Assembly: GCF_016801865.2 (NCBI RefSeq)
Contig: NC_068937.1
Span: forward strand, 32,541,970-32,605,969
DNA from: Culex pipiens pallens
Lineage: Eukaryota; Arthropoda; Insecta; Diptera; Culicidae
DNA length: 64,000 bases
Direction: 5' to 3'
The notes beneath the pieces are model-generated. The model ran no database searches, was not told the DNA's origin, and worked only from the letters and a program-made list of their open reading frames with translations. The position numbers and the translations under genes are program-made. Each line of letters begins with the position of its first letter. The stretch's first letter is position 1. Below, piece after piece: positions 32,862-43,010 of this stretch.

Positions 32862-34480
32862 GGTCATAACTTGAGACAGGATTGCCAGATCTTCAATGTT
32901 GTGGACTCGTTGGAAAGGTCTCTCGATTTCCTAACCAACGATGGGTCGGATGATGGATCCGGACAACGTTTACATACATTTAAGTGAGAACCGGCTTTAA
33001 AAAAGTACATAAATATCACTTAAGTGGTCATAACTCGAGACAGGGTTGCCAGATCTTCAATGTTGTGGACTCGTTGGAAAGGTCTCTCGATTACCTAACC
33101 AACGATGGATTGGATGATGGATCCGGACAACGTTTACATACATTTAAGGGAGATCCGGCTTCAAAAAAGTACATAAATATCACTTAAGTGGTCATAACTC
33201 GAGACAGGGTTGCCAGATCTTCTATGTTGTGGACTCGTTGGAAAGGTCTCTCGATTACCTAACCAACGATGGGTTGGATGATGGATCCGGACAACGTTTA
33301 CATACATTTAAGTGAGATCCGGCTTCAAAAAAGTACATAAATATCACTTAAGAGGTCATAACTCGAGACAGGGTTACCAGATCTTCAATGTTGTGGACTC
33401 GTTAGATAGGTCTCTCGATTACCTAAACAACGATGGGTCGCATGATGGATCCGGAGAGCGTTTACATACATTTAAGTGAGAACCGGCTTTAAAAAAGTAC
33501 ATAAATATCACTTAAGTGGTCATAACTCGAGACAGGGTTGCCAGATCTTCAATGTTGTGGACTCGTTGGAAAGGTCTCTCGATTACCTAACCAACGATGG
33601 ATTGGATGATGGATCCGGACAACGTTTACATACATTTAAGTGAGATCCGGCTTCAAAAAAGTACATAAATATCACTTAAGTGGTCATAACTCGAGACAGG
33701 GTTGCCAGATCTTCTATGTTGTGGACTCGTTGGAAAGGTCTCTCGATTACCTAACCAACGATGGGTCGGATGATGGATCCGGACAACGTTTACATACATT
33801 TAAGTGAGAACCGGCTTTAAAAAAGTACATAAATATCACTTAAGTGGTCATAACTCGAGACAGGGTTGCCAGATCTTCAATGTTGTGGACTCGTTGGAAA
33901 GGTCTCTCGATTACCTAACCAACGATGGGTTGGATGATGGATCCGGACAACGTTTACATACATTTAAGTGAGATCCGGCTTCAAAAAAGTACATAAATAT
34001 CACTTAAGTGGTCATAACTCGAGACAGGGTTGCCAGACCTTTAATGTTGTGGACTCGTTGGAAAGGTCTCTCGATTACCTAACCAACGATGGGTTGGATG
34101 ATGGATCCGGACATCGTTTTCATACATTGAAGTGAGATCCGGCTTCAAAAAAGTACATAAATATCACTTAAGTGGTCATAACTCGAGACAGGGTTGCCAG
34201 ATCTTCAATGTTGTGGACTCGTTGGAAAGGTCTCTCGATTACCTAACCAACGATGGGTCGCATGATGGATCCGGACAGCGTTTACATACATTTAAGTGAG
34301 ATCCGGCTTCATAAAAGTACATAAATATCACTTAAGTGGTCATAACTCGAGACAGGGTTGCCAGATCTTCAATGTTGTGGACTCGTTGGAAAGGTCTCTC
34401 GATTACCTAACCAACGATGGGTCGGATGATGGATCCGGACATCGTTTACATGCATATAAATGAGATCCGGATATATGTGA
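32862..34480 (+). repeat. Tandem satellite, 164-bp period, about 10 units
   Basis: GGTCATAACT recurs at 32862, 33026, 33190, 33354, 33518, 33682, 33846, 34010, 34174 and 34338, exactly 164 bp apart each time. Units differ by scattered substitutions (GGGTCGGATG or GGGTTGGATG, GAACCGGCTTT or GATCCGGCTTC). These two variants tend to alternate along the first eight units, which suggests a 328-bp higher-order step. The same unit occurs once or twice, inverted, at about 38050-38330. Confidence 0.95.
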
Positions 34481-34629
34481 AAACACATTTTTATACATAA
34501 CTTTTGAACTACTTATCGAAACTTCAAACAATTCAATAGCGATGTATGGGACCATAAACCAAGTCGAATGCAACCGGTTTGATTAAAATCGGTTCAGCCA
34601 GTGCTGAGAAAACTCAGTGAGAATTTTGG

Positions 34630-34699
34630 TCACATACATACATACACACACATACACACACACATACACACACACATACACACACACATACACACACAG
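34630..34699 (+). repeat. CA/CATA microsatellite
   Basis: CATACATACATACACACACA-type runs lie within the hairpin-ended element. The equivalent position in the inverted copy at 37816-37862 carries the complementary TG/TGTA run, so the microsatellite is carried by the element. Confidence 0.9.
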
Positions 34700-34817
34700 A
34701 GACATTTGTTCAGTTTTCGATTCTGAGTCGATATGTATACATGAAGGTGGGTCTTTGAGCTTTTAATAAAAAGTTCATTTTTAGAGCAGGATTATAGCCT
34801 TACCTCAGTGAGGAAGG

Positions 34818-35308
34818 CAAAACTAAAAACTAAAAACTAAAAACTAAAAACTAAAAACTAAAAACTAAAAACTAAAAACTAAAAACTAAAAACTAAAAAC
34901 TAAAAACTAAAAACTAAAAAACTAAAAACTAAAAACTAAAAACTAAAAACTAAAAACTAAAAACTAAAAACTAAAAACTAAAAACTAAAAACTAAAAACT
35001 AAAAACTAAAAACTAAAAATTAAAAACTAAAAACTAAAAACTAAAAACTAAAAACTAAAAACTAAAAACTAAAAACTAAAAACTAAAAACTAAAAACTAA
35101 AAACTAAAAACTAAAAACTAAAAACTAAAAAACTAAAAACTAAAAACTAAAAACTAAAAACTAAAAACTAAAAACTAAAAACTAAAAACTAAAAACTAAA
35201 AACTAAAAACTAAAAACTAAAAACTAAAAACTAAAAACTAAAAACTAAAAACTAAAAACTAAAAACTAAAAACTAAAAACTAAAAACTAAAAACTAAAAA
35301 CTAAAAAC
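34818..35308 (+). repeat. (AAAAACT)n array, right part
   Basis: About 70 units of AAAAACT, with a few AAAAAACT length variants near 34914 and 35127. It is the continuation of the array at 32567-32753. Confidence 0.95.
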
Positions 35309-36818
35309 TTTTTAAATACTAACATTTACGCCTTTTGCCTAATCAAGGGTTAAATTCGTCCAAATGAATCACAATCGGTGGAGCTATTCCTTCCACAATC
35401 CAACCCATTTCTGGTAGTCACCACCGCGGGCTCTGGCAAGGACCTCGCACCCGAGGCCGCGGCATCTTTCGGGGCTTTCGGGTGATTCAGGAGCTTTTGA
35501 TGATTTGAATTGTTAAATAATCATTACGCTTTGTTCGTGAGCTAAAGAGAGGGAGAAGAGGGAAAAAAAGTCGAGTTGCATGCCCTATGCACTTTGGAAG
35601 TGAAAGGATAAATTTAAGAAGAATTTTCCCACGGTATTTAGCGGCAGCTTTGGGCGATTGCAAGAATACTAATTGGCTCGCATAGTAACTTGTGTTTACT
35701 TTTGAGAAACGGACTAAACTTCTTCTTTTTATTTTGGAAAAAGTTTAGCATAACTTATTTTTGAAATCAAGAATCTTTTGACGAATTGGTGATCCAGAGC
35801 TAATGCCAAGAAGGATCAGATCAATCGGAACCTTCTCATCAAGCTTATTTTCATGAAATTACAAAAAAAAAGAAATAGTTCAAACTACAAGACCATGCCT
35901 TCTCTGAAGTCATCGCAAGGGAAAACGAGAGAATGCAATCAAGCAAATTCCAAATGATGCACAACTGGGGGGGCGACAATGAGGGTGGAGTTGAAAAAAA
36001 AAAGATGCAAGACTCGAAAGAAACTTGAGTGAAAAATACCGGTTGACAAATTAGAGAAATTGATTTTGATGAACAATGGCGGGGCTGATTGAGAGGCGAA
36101 AAACAGAGTTCAAGTGCGGTGGTCTTTGGTGGGACGCTTGATGAAACATCAGGAAAAAATTTAGCTGTAAGTTAAGTGGACAGTAAATTTTATTAGATTT
36201 TTTTTTTAATGTATGAGCAGTTTTGACAAATTTATTCATTAAGAAAAAAATACTGGCATGACAGTTTTGCCATCTCAACAAAATAAATTTGAAAAAGAAA
36301 AATATCCAAAGAAAAAAATCTATGAATTTGTCAAAATAAAATATCCAAGTTGAACATTCCAGTAAACATTGCGTTATATTTACATTTATAAACAGTACAC
36401 TGTTTGTTTTACCGTAAAAATCACACAAAATTTGAAATTTGTGTTTTTTCGTCTTTCATGCTAAAATTTGAAAAAAGTTTTGTCAAAAACTTTGTCAATG
36501 TCAATGAAAGCCGCTTATAATTATTTTTAAACATATTTTAATTTTTTCCAAAAACTTTTGAATTTTTTGATAATTTTTTATGCACAGTATCGCAAAAAGT
36601 TTTTTTTTGCAATTTTTTTCAGATGTTACATTTTTTGAAAACTAAAGATTGCAAAACAACTGAACTATTGTAAAATGCATTTTGAAACACTTTTTTCATT
36701 CAAATGTCGAGACTTCAACTTGTTATTAAATTTTTTTATATTTTCTAAGTTTTTTTTCGTCCGAAATTGGCAGAAAATGTAAAATTGAATTTTGTTTGGC
36801 TATTAAAAAATATTATTC
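35309..36818. other. Intergenic DNA, no gene seen
   Basis: 35340-36100 has mixed composition, with a GC-rich patch near 35400-35480. 36100-36818 is AT-rich. The minus-strand frame at 36051-36428 is composed of AT-rich low-complexity codons and has no recognisable domain. Confidence 0.4.
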
Positions 36819-36826
36819 ATCATAAC

Positions 36827-37539
36827 TAAGGCTACCAACTGTACGGATTTTTTCCTTACCATACGGATTTTCGAACCTCTTCGCGGATTTTTAACAGGCC
36901 GGAATTTTTGTAGGGAATTTTACGCATAATACGGATTTTTACGGAATTTTAACAACTTTTTAATCATTGAATTGCTTTTTTGATTTGATCGAAGGTTTTG
37001 TTGTTTGAAATTTTTGGTTTCTGTGAGTTTGATTTAAAAAGGGAGAGTTTTCCGGGGTTTTCTTCAATTCAAACTTGATTATCAATAATTCTAGAGTTTT
37101 TAAACTATTGTCTTGCTTATGTTGAAAGGACCTTTAAAAAAACTCTAGAATTGTTATTTTTGAAATTCCTTACTAAATATATTCCATTTCTAAAAGCTTT
37201 CTAAAACTTGTGAAAACATTTGAACATTTAACAAATCTAGAGTTTTTTAAAGGTCCTATAAACTGTTGTGTTTCACATGCTATAGGACCTTTTCAATAAA
37301 AAAAAACTCTGGAAAAGTGTTCGTGAAAACACTAAGAGCGATATTATTCGTAAAAACAATCTTGACATTTCGTAAACTTTTAAACGTTTAACAAAACAAA
37401 ATTGAAGAACATAATTATTTAATTCAAATCATGGTTTATTTTATGAATACTTTTAAAATTCAATGACAGTTTTTGTTATACCATGGTGGCATATCGGCAA
37501 AGTGTACGGATTTTTGCTCAGCAAGAGTTGGTAGCCTTA
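36827..37539 (+). mobile_element. TIR element TAAGGCTACCAACT family, copy 2
   Basis: Same termini as the element at 7315-7903 and the same TACGGATTTT iterations at both ends. ATCATAAC stands directly outside both ends (36819-36826 and 37540-37547), which suggests an 8-bp target duplication and hence a hAT-like relation. It is 713 bp long and non-coding. Confidence 0.8.
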
Positions 37540-37693
37540 ATCATAACATATTTTAATTTTGCACTGATTGGACTTGAAAACTTGGTAAAAATGACGAAAT
37601 TTTAAAATCAGTCTCAACATTTCCAAATTTCCAAAATGGGCTTGATTTAAATAAATTATTTTTATTGAAAAAGAGTTAATCAATTCACACTCC

Positions 37694-38441
37694 TTTTTGC
37701 CTTCTTCACTGAGGTAAGGCTATAATCCTGCTCTGAAAATGAACCTTTTATTAAAAGCTCCTAGACCCACCTTCATGTATACATATCGACTCAGAATCGA
37801 AAACTGAACAAATGTATGTGTGTGTGTGTGTGTGTGTATGTGTGTGTGTATGTATGTATGTGACCAAAATTCTCACTGAGTTTTCTCAGCACTGGCTGAA
37901 CCGATTTTGATCGAACCAGTTGCATTCGACTTGGTTTAAGGTCCCATACATCGCTATTGAATTGTTTGAAGTTTTGATAAGTAGTTCAAAAGTTATGTAT
38001 AAAAACGTGTTTTCGCAAATATCCGGATCTCAATTATATGCACGTAAACGATGGCCGGATCCATCATCCGACCCATCGTTGGTTAGGCAATTGAGAGGCC
38101 TTTCCAAAGAGTCCAAAACATTGAAGATCTGGCAACCCTGTCTCGAGTTATGACCACTTAAGTGCTATTTATGTACTCTTTTGAAGCCGGATCTCACCTA
38201 AATGTATGTAAACTATGTCCGGATCCATCATCCGACCCATCGTTGGTTAGGTAATTGAAAGAACTTTCCAATGAGTCCAAAACATTGAAGATCTGGCAAC
38301 CCTGTCTCGAGTTATTACCACATAAGTTATATCTGTGTTTTTTTCTGGAACTAAAAAAAGCTGAAATGTGTGTCCAAACCACTCATATTACCCATTTTTG
38401 GTAATAAGTGAGGAAGGCATCATCCACATAGGTGGATTAGG
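37694..38441 (-). mobile_element. Hairpin-ended element, copy c, inverted
   Basis: It begins TTTTTGCCTTCTTCACTGAG and ends CCACATAGGTGGATTAG, the inverse of copy b. It holds a TG/TGTA microsatellite at 37816-37862 and about two of the 164-bp units (38040-38330). Confidence 0.7.
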
Positions 38442-38814
38442 CTAGCTTTTATATTAAAAATTGAAATAATAATTTCGGAGATATAATAAGAAAAATTTGG
38501 GCTCATTCATTGACACTGAGAAACACTAATTTTTCATAAAATTGAATCTTTGTGGGGCTTTATCTCAGCAATCAGCTGTTTTTTAATCTTTGCATTATTT
38601 AACTTGAAAACGCACAATTTACAAAAAAAGAGTCATTTTCAATTGCAAAATTGATATTAATTTCGCACATGAATTTCATATTGAGTATTGCCAAATTGTC
38701 ACTCGTGTGTTATATTGTGACAGTTTACTTTAAAAAGATAGCACGTGTCACAAGATAGCACACAGACGATAATTTGTTGAAATATTCCATTTTTTTAAAG
38801 GCCGATGCAAATAT
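38442..38814. other. AT-rich spacer
   Basis: No supported gene or repeat boundary. Confidence 0.4.
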
Positions 38815-39490
38815 TTTTTAAGTTTATGTCCCTCGATTCTGACCAAAGTGGGGGGGGGGGGGGGGGGGGTGCTGAAAAAAAAGTTTTGCAACGAGTTCCA
38901 TACAACATTTTTTGCAATTCCGAAAAAACACCCATTGAATGAAATTTTAAGTAAAATTTTCATGTATTTTGCCAATAAATCGTTTAAATCATAAAAATGT
39001 TGAAAAGTGTTAGTTTTCAAAAAAAGTGCTGAAAAGTTCAACTTTTCAGCACCCATTTCAGTGCTGAAAAGTAGAACTTTTCAGCATTTATTATGAAAAG
39101 TGTTGCTATTCGATTCTGTTATTTTTGATACAGGAAAGTAGGCTATTTCGTCGTTCAAGAATGTCAGGAAAAGTAAATAATTTCACGACGGAATTGCAAA
39201 AAAGAAGTTTTTTTCAGCTGAAAAAAACAAGTTTTGCAACGAGTTGCTTACAACATTTTTTGCAATTCCGAAAAACGCTTTTTGAATGGAATTTTATGTC
39301 AATTATTCATGTGTTAAGTAAACTCACCGTTCAAAACAAAAAAATATTGAAAAATGTTACTTTTCAGCACTGGTGTTGAAAGGTATTAATTTTCCATTTT
39401 GTTATTTTTGGTAGGGAAAAGTAGGCCGTTTCGTTTCTCCAGAAGGACAGGAAAAGTTGAAAGTTTCACAGCGGGATTGCAAAAATCATT
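38815..39490 (+). repeat. Degenerate tandem repeat with TTTTGCAACGAGTT units
   Basis: GTTTTGCAACGAGTT followed by CATACAACATTTTTTGCAATT occurs at about 38882 and 39231. GGAAAAGTAGGC(C/T) with a GACAGGAAAAGT/GTCAGGAAAAGT partner occurs at about 39133 and 39415. Between them GTGCTGAAAAGTTCAACTTTTCAGCAC (about 39028-39054) is a perfect hairpin, followed by a near-identical second one. It is non-coding. Confidence 0.6.
38850..38869 (+). repeat. Poly(G) tract, 20 nt
   Basis: An uninterrupted run of 20 G lies in an otherwise AT-rich region. It is a G-quadruplex-capable sequence or a sequencing/assembly-sensitive homopolymer. Confidence 0.95.
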
Positions 39491-39494
39491 TTTT

Positions 39495-40770
39495 TCAACA
39501 GTGGGCAAACATGGGTACTTATTAAAAAAATGAATAACTGCGACTATTTTCAAAAAAGTTATCTAAAAATGGTTTTAACTTGAAAACAGTGCACTTTATC
39601 AAAATTTCACAAAAGTACTTTTTGATTGCAAATTAATTTTAACATCGAAAAATGAAGTCGAAAAATATTCGCGATCAATATTTCGATTTAAAAAAAAATC
39701 TATTTTGATTAAAAACGTTACTTAATCCACCCTTAGGTGGTTGGCGCCTTCCCCACATGTAAAGGGCGCTATCCAAAATGCAAAAAGTGCTTTAATAACA
39801 CTTAAGTGCTTATAACTTTTGATAGGGTTGTCAGATCTTCAATGTTTTGGACGCGTTAGAAAGGTCTTTTGAATACCTATCCAACGATAGGTTGCATGAG
39901 AGATCCGGACAACGTTTTCATCAACATATCTGAGATCCGGTCTCCAAAAAGCGTGTAAATAACACTAAAGTGCTTATAACTTTTGATAGATTTGTCAGAT
40001 CTTCAATGTCTTGGACGCGTTGGAAAGGTCTTTTAAATACCTTTCTGAAAATGTATAGCATGACGGGGTTTCTTACAAAAACCACCCTTTTTACAATCTT
40101 CCGGACTTTTGTTAAAATCGTTTTTTAAGCATAACTTTTGAAGTACTTAACTAAACTGCATGATTTTTAATAGCGACTTATGGGACCCCAAGACGGATCG
40201 AATGACGCCAAAACGGACAAAATCCGTTCAGTCAATGTCGAGATAATCGAGTGACAACTTTTTGATCAACATCCCACCACACACACAGACATTTGCTCAG
40301 AATTTGATTCTGAGTCGATAGGTATACATGAAGGTGGGTCTAGGACGTTAAATTAAGAAGTTTAATTTCAAAGTGATTTTATAGCCTTTCCTCAGTAAGG
40401 TGAGGAAGGCAAAAATACATAACTCGGTCAAAGATTTTATGCACAACCTGGACATTTCTGAAAAGTTGGCATTTTATGTCCCCTAAAACATACAAAAATT
40501 GCCTTTTTTTCAAATCAAGTTTTAGTGAGAAATTGTTAAATTAAAAATCACATTTTTTTTCACCGTGTATCATTTTTTCAGGGTAGTCCTTATTCATACC
40601 TACAGCTTTGCTGAAGACATCAAATCGATCAAAAAATTCCTTCAAAAACGCCAAAAAAGCTTCAGCCTGATTAAAAAATACAAAAAAAAAAAAAATCGAA
40701 TGACCGAAATCTGAGAGAATTGCTCTATATTGTTGGTGGTACGATTTGTTTTTCTCCACTAGTTATTTTT
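39495..40770 (+). repeat. Copy of the 42880-43470 repeat, interrupted by a hairpin-ended element
   Basis: 39495-39710 (GTGGGCAAACATGGGTACTTA, then CTTGAAAACAGTGCACTTTA) matches 42880-43010. 40416-40520 (ACTCGGTCAAAGATTTTATG, then GAAAAGTTGGCATTTTATGT) matches 43062-43150. The hairpin-ended element at 39715-40415 separates the two halves, which orders the insertions in time. Confidence 0.65.
39715..40415 (+). mobile_element. Hairpin-ended element, copy d
   Basis: Left end ACGTTACTTAATCCACCC, then TTAGGTGGTTGGCGCC; right end CCTTTCCTCAGTAAGGTGAG, then GAAGGC. It has the GATTCTGAGTCGATAGGTAT landmark and nearly two diverged units related to the 164-bp satellite (39780-40040). It is nested in the repeat at 39495-40770. 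Confidence 0.7.
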
Positions 40771-40903
40771 GGATACAATGTTGTCTGTCATTGGAACAAA
40801 AATCATACAATCGAAAGAGTTTTTTTTTCAATTTTGTCTGAAGGTGTTTTTTTATATTTCAATGAAATTAAATAGTGATATATATCCACAATGTCTTATT
40901 TTA

Positions 40904-41297
40904 TTTGCCGCGACCCGTGGTTTAGGGGTAAGCGTGGTTGCCTCTCACCCAGTCAGCCTGGGTTCGATCCCAGAAGGCCCCGGTGGCATTTTTCGAGACG
41001 AAATTTCGCCTTTTGTCGGACGGGAAGTAAATGTTGGCCCCGGACTGACCTAAAGGGTTAGGTCGATAGCTCAGTCTAGGTGTAGGAGTCGTCTCCCTGG
41101 GTCCTGCCTCGGTGGAGTCACTAGTAGGCAGTTGGATTAACAATCCAAAGGTCGTCAGTTCAAATCCCGGGGTGGTTGGGATGCTATGGTGTAAAAAGAG
41201 GTTTGCAATTGCCTCAACAATCAAGCCTTCGGACACCTAGTTTCGAGTAGGAATCTCGCAATCGAGAATGCCAAGGCAATATTTTTGATTTGATTTG
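40904..41297 (+). mobile_element. Composite tRNA-derived SINE with two tRNA-like blocks
   Basis: The first block has CCGTGGTTTAGGGGTAAGCG (A box) and GGGTTCGATCCC (B box, 40960-40971). The second has TTGGATTAACAATCCAA as an anticodon-like arm (AAC) and GTCAGTTCAAATCCC as a B box near 41154-41168. The tail is TTTTTGATTTGATTTG. Near-identical flanks AATGTCTTATTTTA (40890-40903) and AATGTCTGATTTA (41298-41310) suggest the target duplication. The first block equals the SINE at 19054-19219 and the second resembles the SINE at 11924-12161. Confidence 0.78.
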
Positions 41298-41310
41298 AAT
41301 GTCTGATTTA

Positions 41311-42479
41311 AGCGGAATACATAAGAAAAACACTAAAAACATTCACCATCATTTTTTCCACAACATTGTGTCTACATCAAAATCTCCCATCCTCTACCAG
41401 CAGCTCAAAACTCAACGACCATCATGATCACAACACCCTGTTTTTGCAACATTCGAAAATCCCATCCTCCCCCCTCAAAATTTTCCATCCCAGGCCCACT
41501 TTGATACATTTCGGTCATCATCACCACCAACCAACACCCCCACCCACCCCGAGCCATGGACGTGCAATTTTCCATCCCGGTCACTCCTTCTCGTGTGTGT
41601 GCGCCAGCCAGCCAAACACAATTACAAAGCCCACCACTTTATGTGCGTTTTGCTTGCGTGTTTTTTTTTTTCCGTCGTCTGCCGGCGATGTGCAGTCGGA
41701 TGCTGCGCCCACGAGCATTCAGCAAAAACTGCACCACCAACCCGAAAGTTTTCGTTCGTTGGCCAAAAATGCCGTTTCCCCCAAAGTCCACGTATGTACA
41801 ACAAACACCGGGTTTATGCGTGAAAAATCGTCGTTTTAGCCGATGAGTGGGTGGAAATTGGTGCGGGGTTGAATTTTCCACCAACCACGAAAACGCAACC
41901 GACGGCCGATGTCCTTGTGCAGCAGTCGCCAGTCCTGCACTTTTCCTCGTTTGGGGAAGGGAAGATCGTCATCGTCGTCCTGTGAGGCATCCTGATCCGG
42001 AGCCTGTGCCTGCAGTGTATGTGCAGCAGAAGCTATGTCTATGTATTTCGCGAAATTTGAGCGCTCTTGCGATGGTCGTCATGTGCATCGTGTCCAGTTT
42101 GGTTGGGATGTCGAGAAAAAAAAAACAGACGAGCGAGAAAAGCAATGGAAAATGGAAAATCCTTCCTGCCTTGCAGAAGAGGAGTAAAGGAGAGCCTTCC
42201 GTCGAATCTCTTTGTTTGTGACTGCTCAGCTGGAATGATTGGACGAGGGCGCGCCCTGCCGGGGCTGGATTTGGTGATTTTGGAGACTTTTTGAGATTCA
42301 AAAATGCGGATTCAGGCGGATATTTTTAAGACGCGCAAAAAAGGTTCGAACAATGCTTATGCTAGCAGAAATTACAGATTCGATCAAATCAAGTCCTGCG
42401 AAGATTTTGGCTTATTGAGACTTCCTTACAAATTACCAAAAAAAAATCAACTTCATTTTTCGATGTAAAATTAAATTTG
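41311..42479. other. CA-rich intergenic DNA, no assigned gene
   Basis: ACCACC/CATCATCACC-rich composition and several overlapping short frames on both strands at 41366-42300. None has a domain, and their lengths are typical of GC-richer non-coding DNA. It may be host regulatory or UTR sequence. Confidence 0.35.
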
Positions 42480-43010
42480 AAAACAAAAAGTACTTAAGTG
42501 AATTTTTTTTAAGTGCACCGTTTTCAAGTTAAATTAATTTTTAGGTCACTTTTTTGAAAAAAGTCTCATTTATTATTATTTTAAAATTAGCGCACATGTT
42601 TGCCCACTCCTGAAAAAAATATTTTTGAAAAGCTGAGAAAATTTTCAATATTGAGCTTTTTAACATTGTTGATACGACCCTTAGTTGCTGAGATATTGCC
42701 ATGCAAAAGTTTAAAAACATGAAAATGGTGGGTTGTTTGGGTGAGACTTAGAAAACATCAATTTTCCTATTTTTAAACCTTTGCATGACAATATCTCAGC
42801 AACTAAGGGTCGTATCAACAAAGTTCAAAAAAGCAAAAATTAGAAAATTTTCTCAGCTTTTCAAAAATATTGTTTTCAAGGGTGGGCAAACATGGACACT
42901 TATTTTGAAAAATGAATAACTGAGACTTTTTTTTTTTAAATACCTAAAAATGGCTATAACTTGAAAACGGTGCACTTTATCAAAATTTCACTGAAGTAAT
43001 TTTTGATTGC
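42480..43010. repeat. Imperfect long palindrome (arms about 200 bp)
   Basis: The inner arms TACGACCCTTAGTTGCTGAG, then ATATTGCCATGCAAAAGTTT (42673-42713) and their complement (42766-42815) flank a spacer of about 50 bp. The outer arms carry CATGTTTGCCCAC (about 42595) and GTGGGCAAACATG (about 42883), and CACCGTTTTCAAGTT and AACTTGAAAACGGTG further out. The right half extends into a repeat also present at 39495-40520. It is non-coding and looks like a foldback element. Confidence 0.65.

Larger units (their letters stand above)
32754..34822 (+). mobile_element. Hairpin-ended element, copy b, expanded by ten 164-bp units
   Basis: The left end is ACTTAATCCACCTATGTGG, then TTGATGCCTTCC; the right end is GCCTTACCTCAGTGAGGAAG. 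Both ends and the GATTCTGAGTCGATATGTAT landmark match the copies at 10131, 37694 and 39715. Where those copies have one or two units, this one has ten. It lies inside an (AAAAACT)n array. It is non-coding. Confidence 0.75.

Noticed and set aside
32862..34480. A CRISPR-like array
   Set aside because: The whole 164-bp unit repeats, with no variable spacers, in a eukaryotic sequence. It is a tandem satellite.
36051..36428. A 125-aa minus-strand protein
   Set aside because: AT-driven low-complexity composition with Phe/Ile/Leu runs and no recognisable domain or neighbours.
40904..40985. tRNA genes at 40.9, 19.2, 17.8 and 2.8 kb
   Set aside because: A and B boxes are present, but cloverleaf pairing is incomplete and each sits in a SINE or MITE.
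41366..42301. Histidine/proline-rich proteins on both strands
   Set aside because: Overlapping frames in CA-rich DNA with no motif, splice signal or conserved start.
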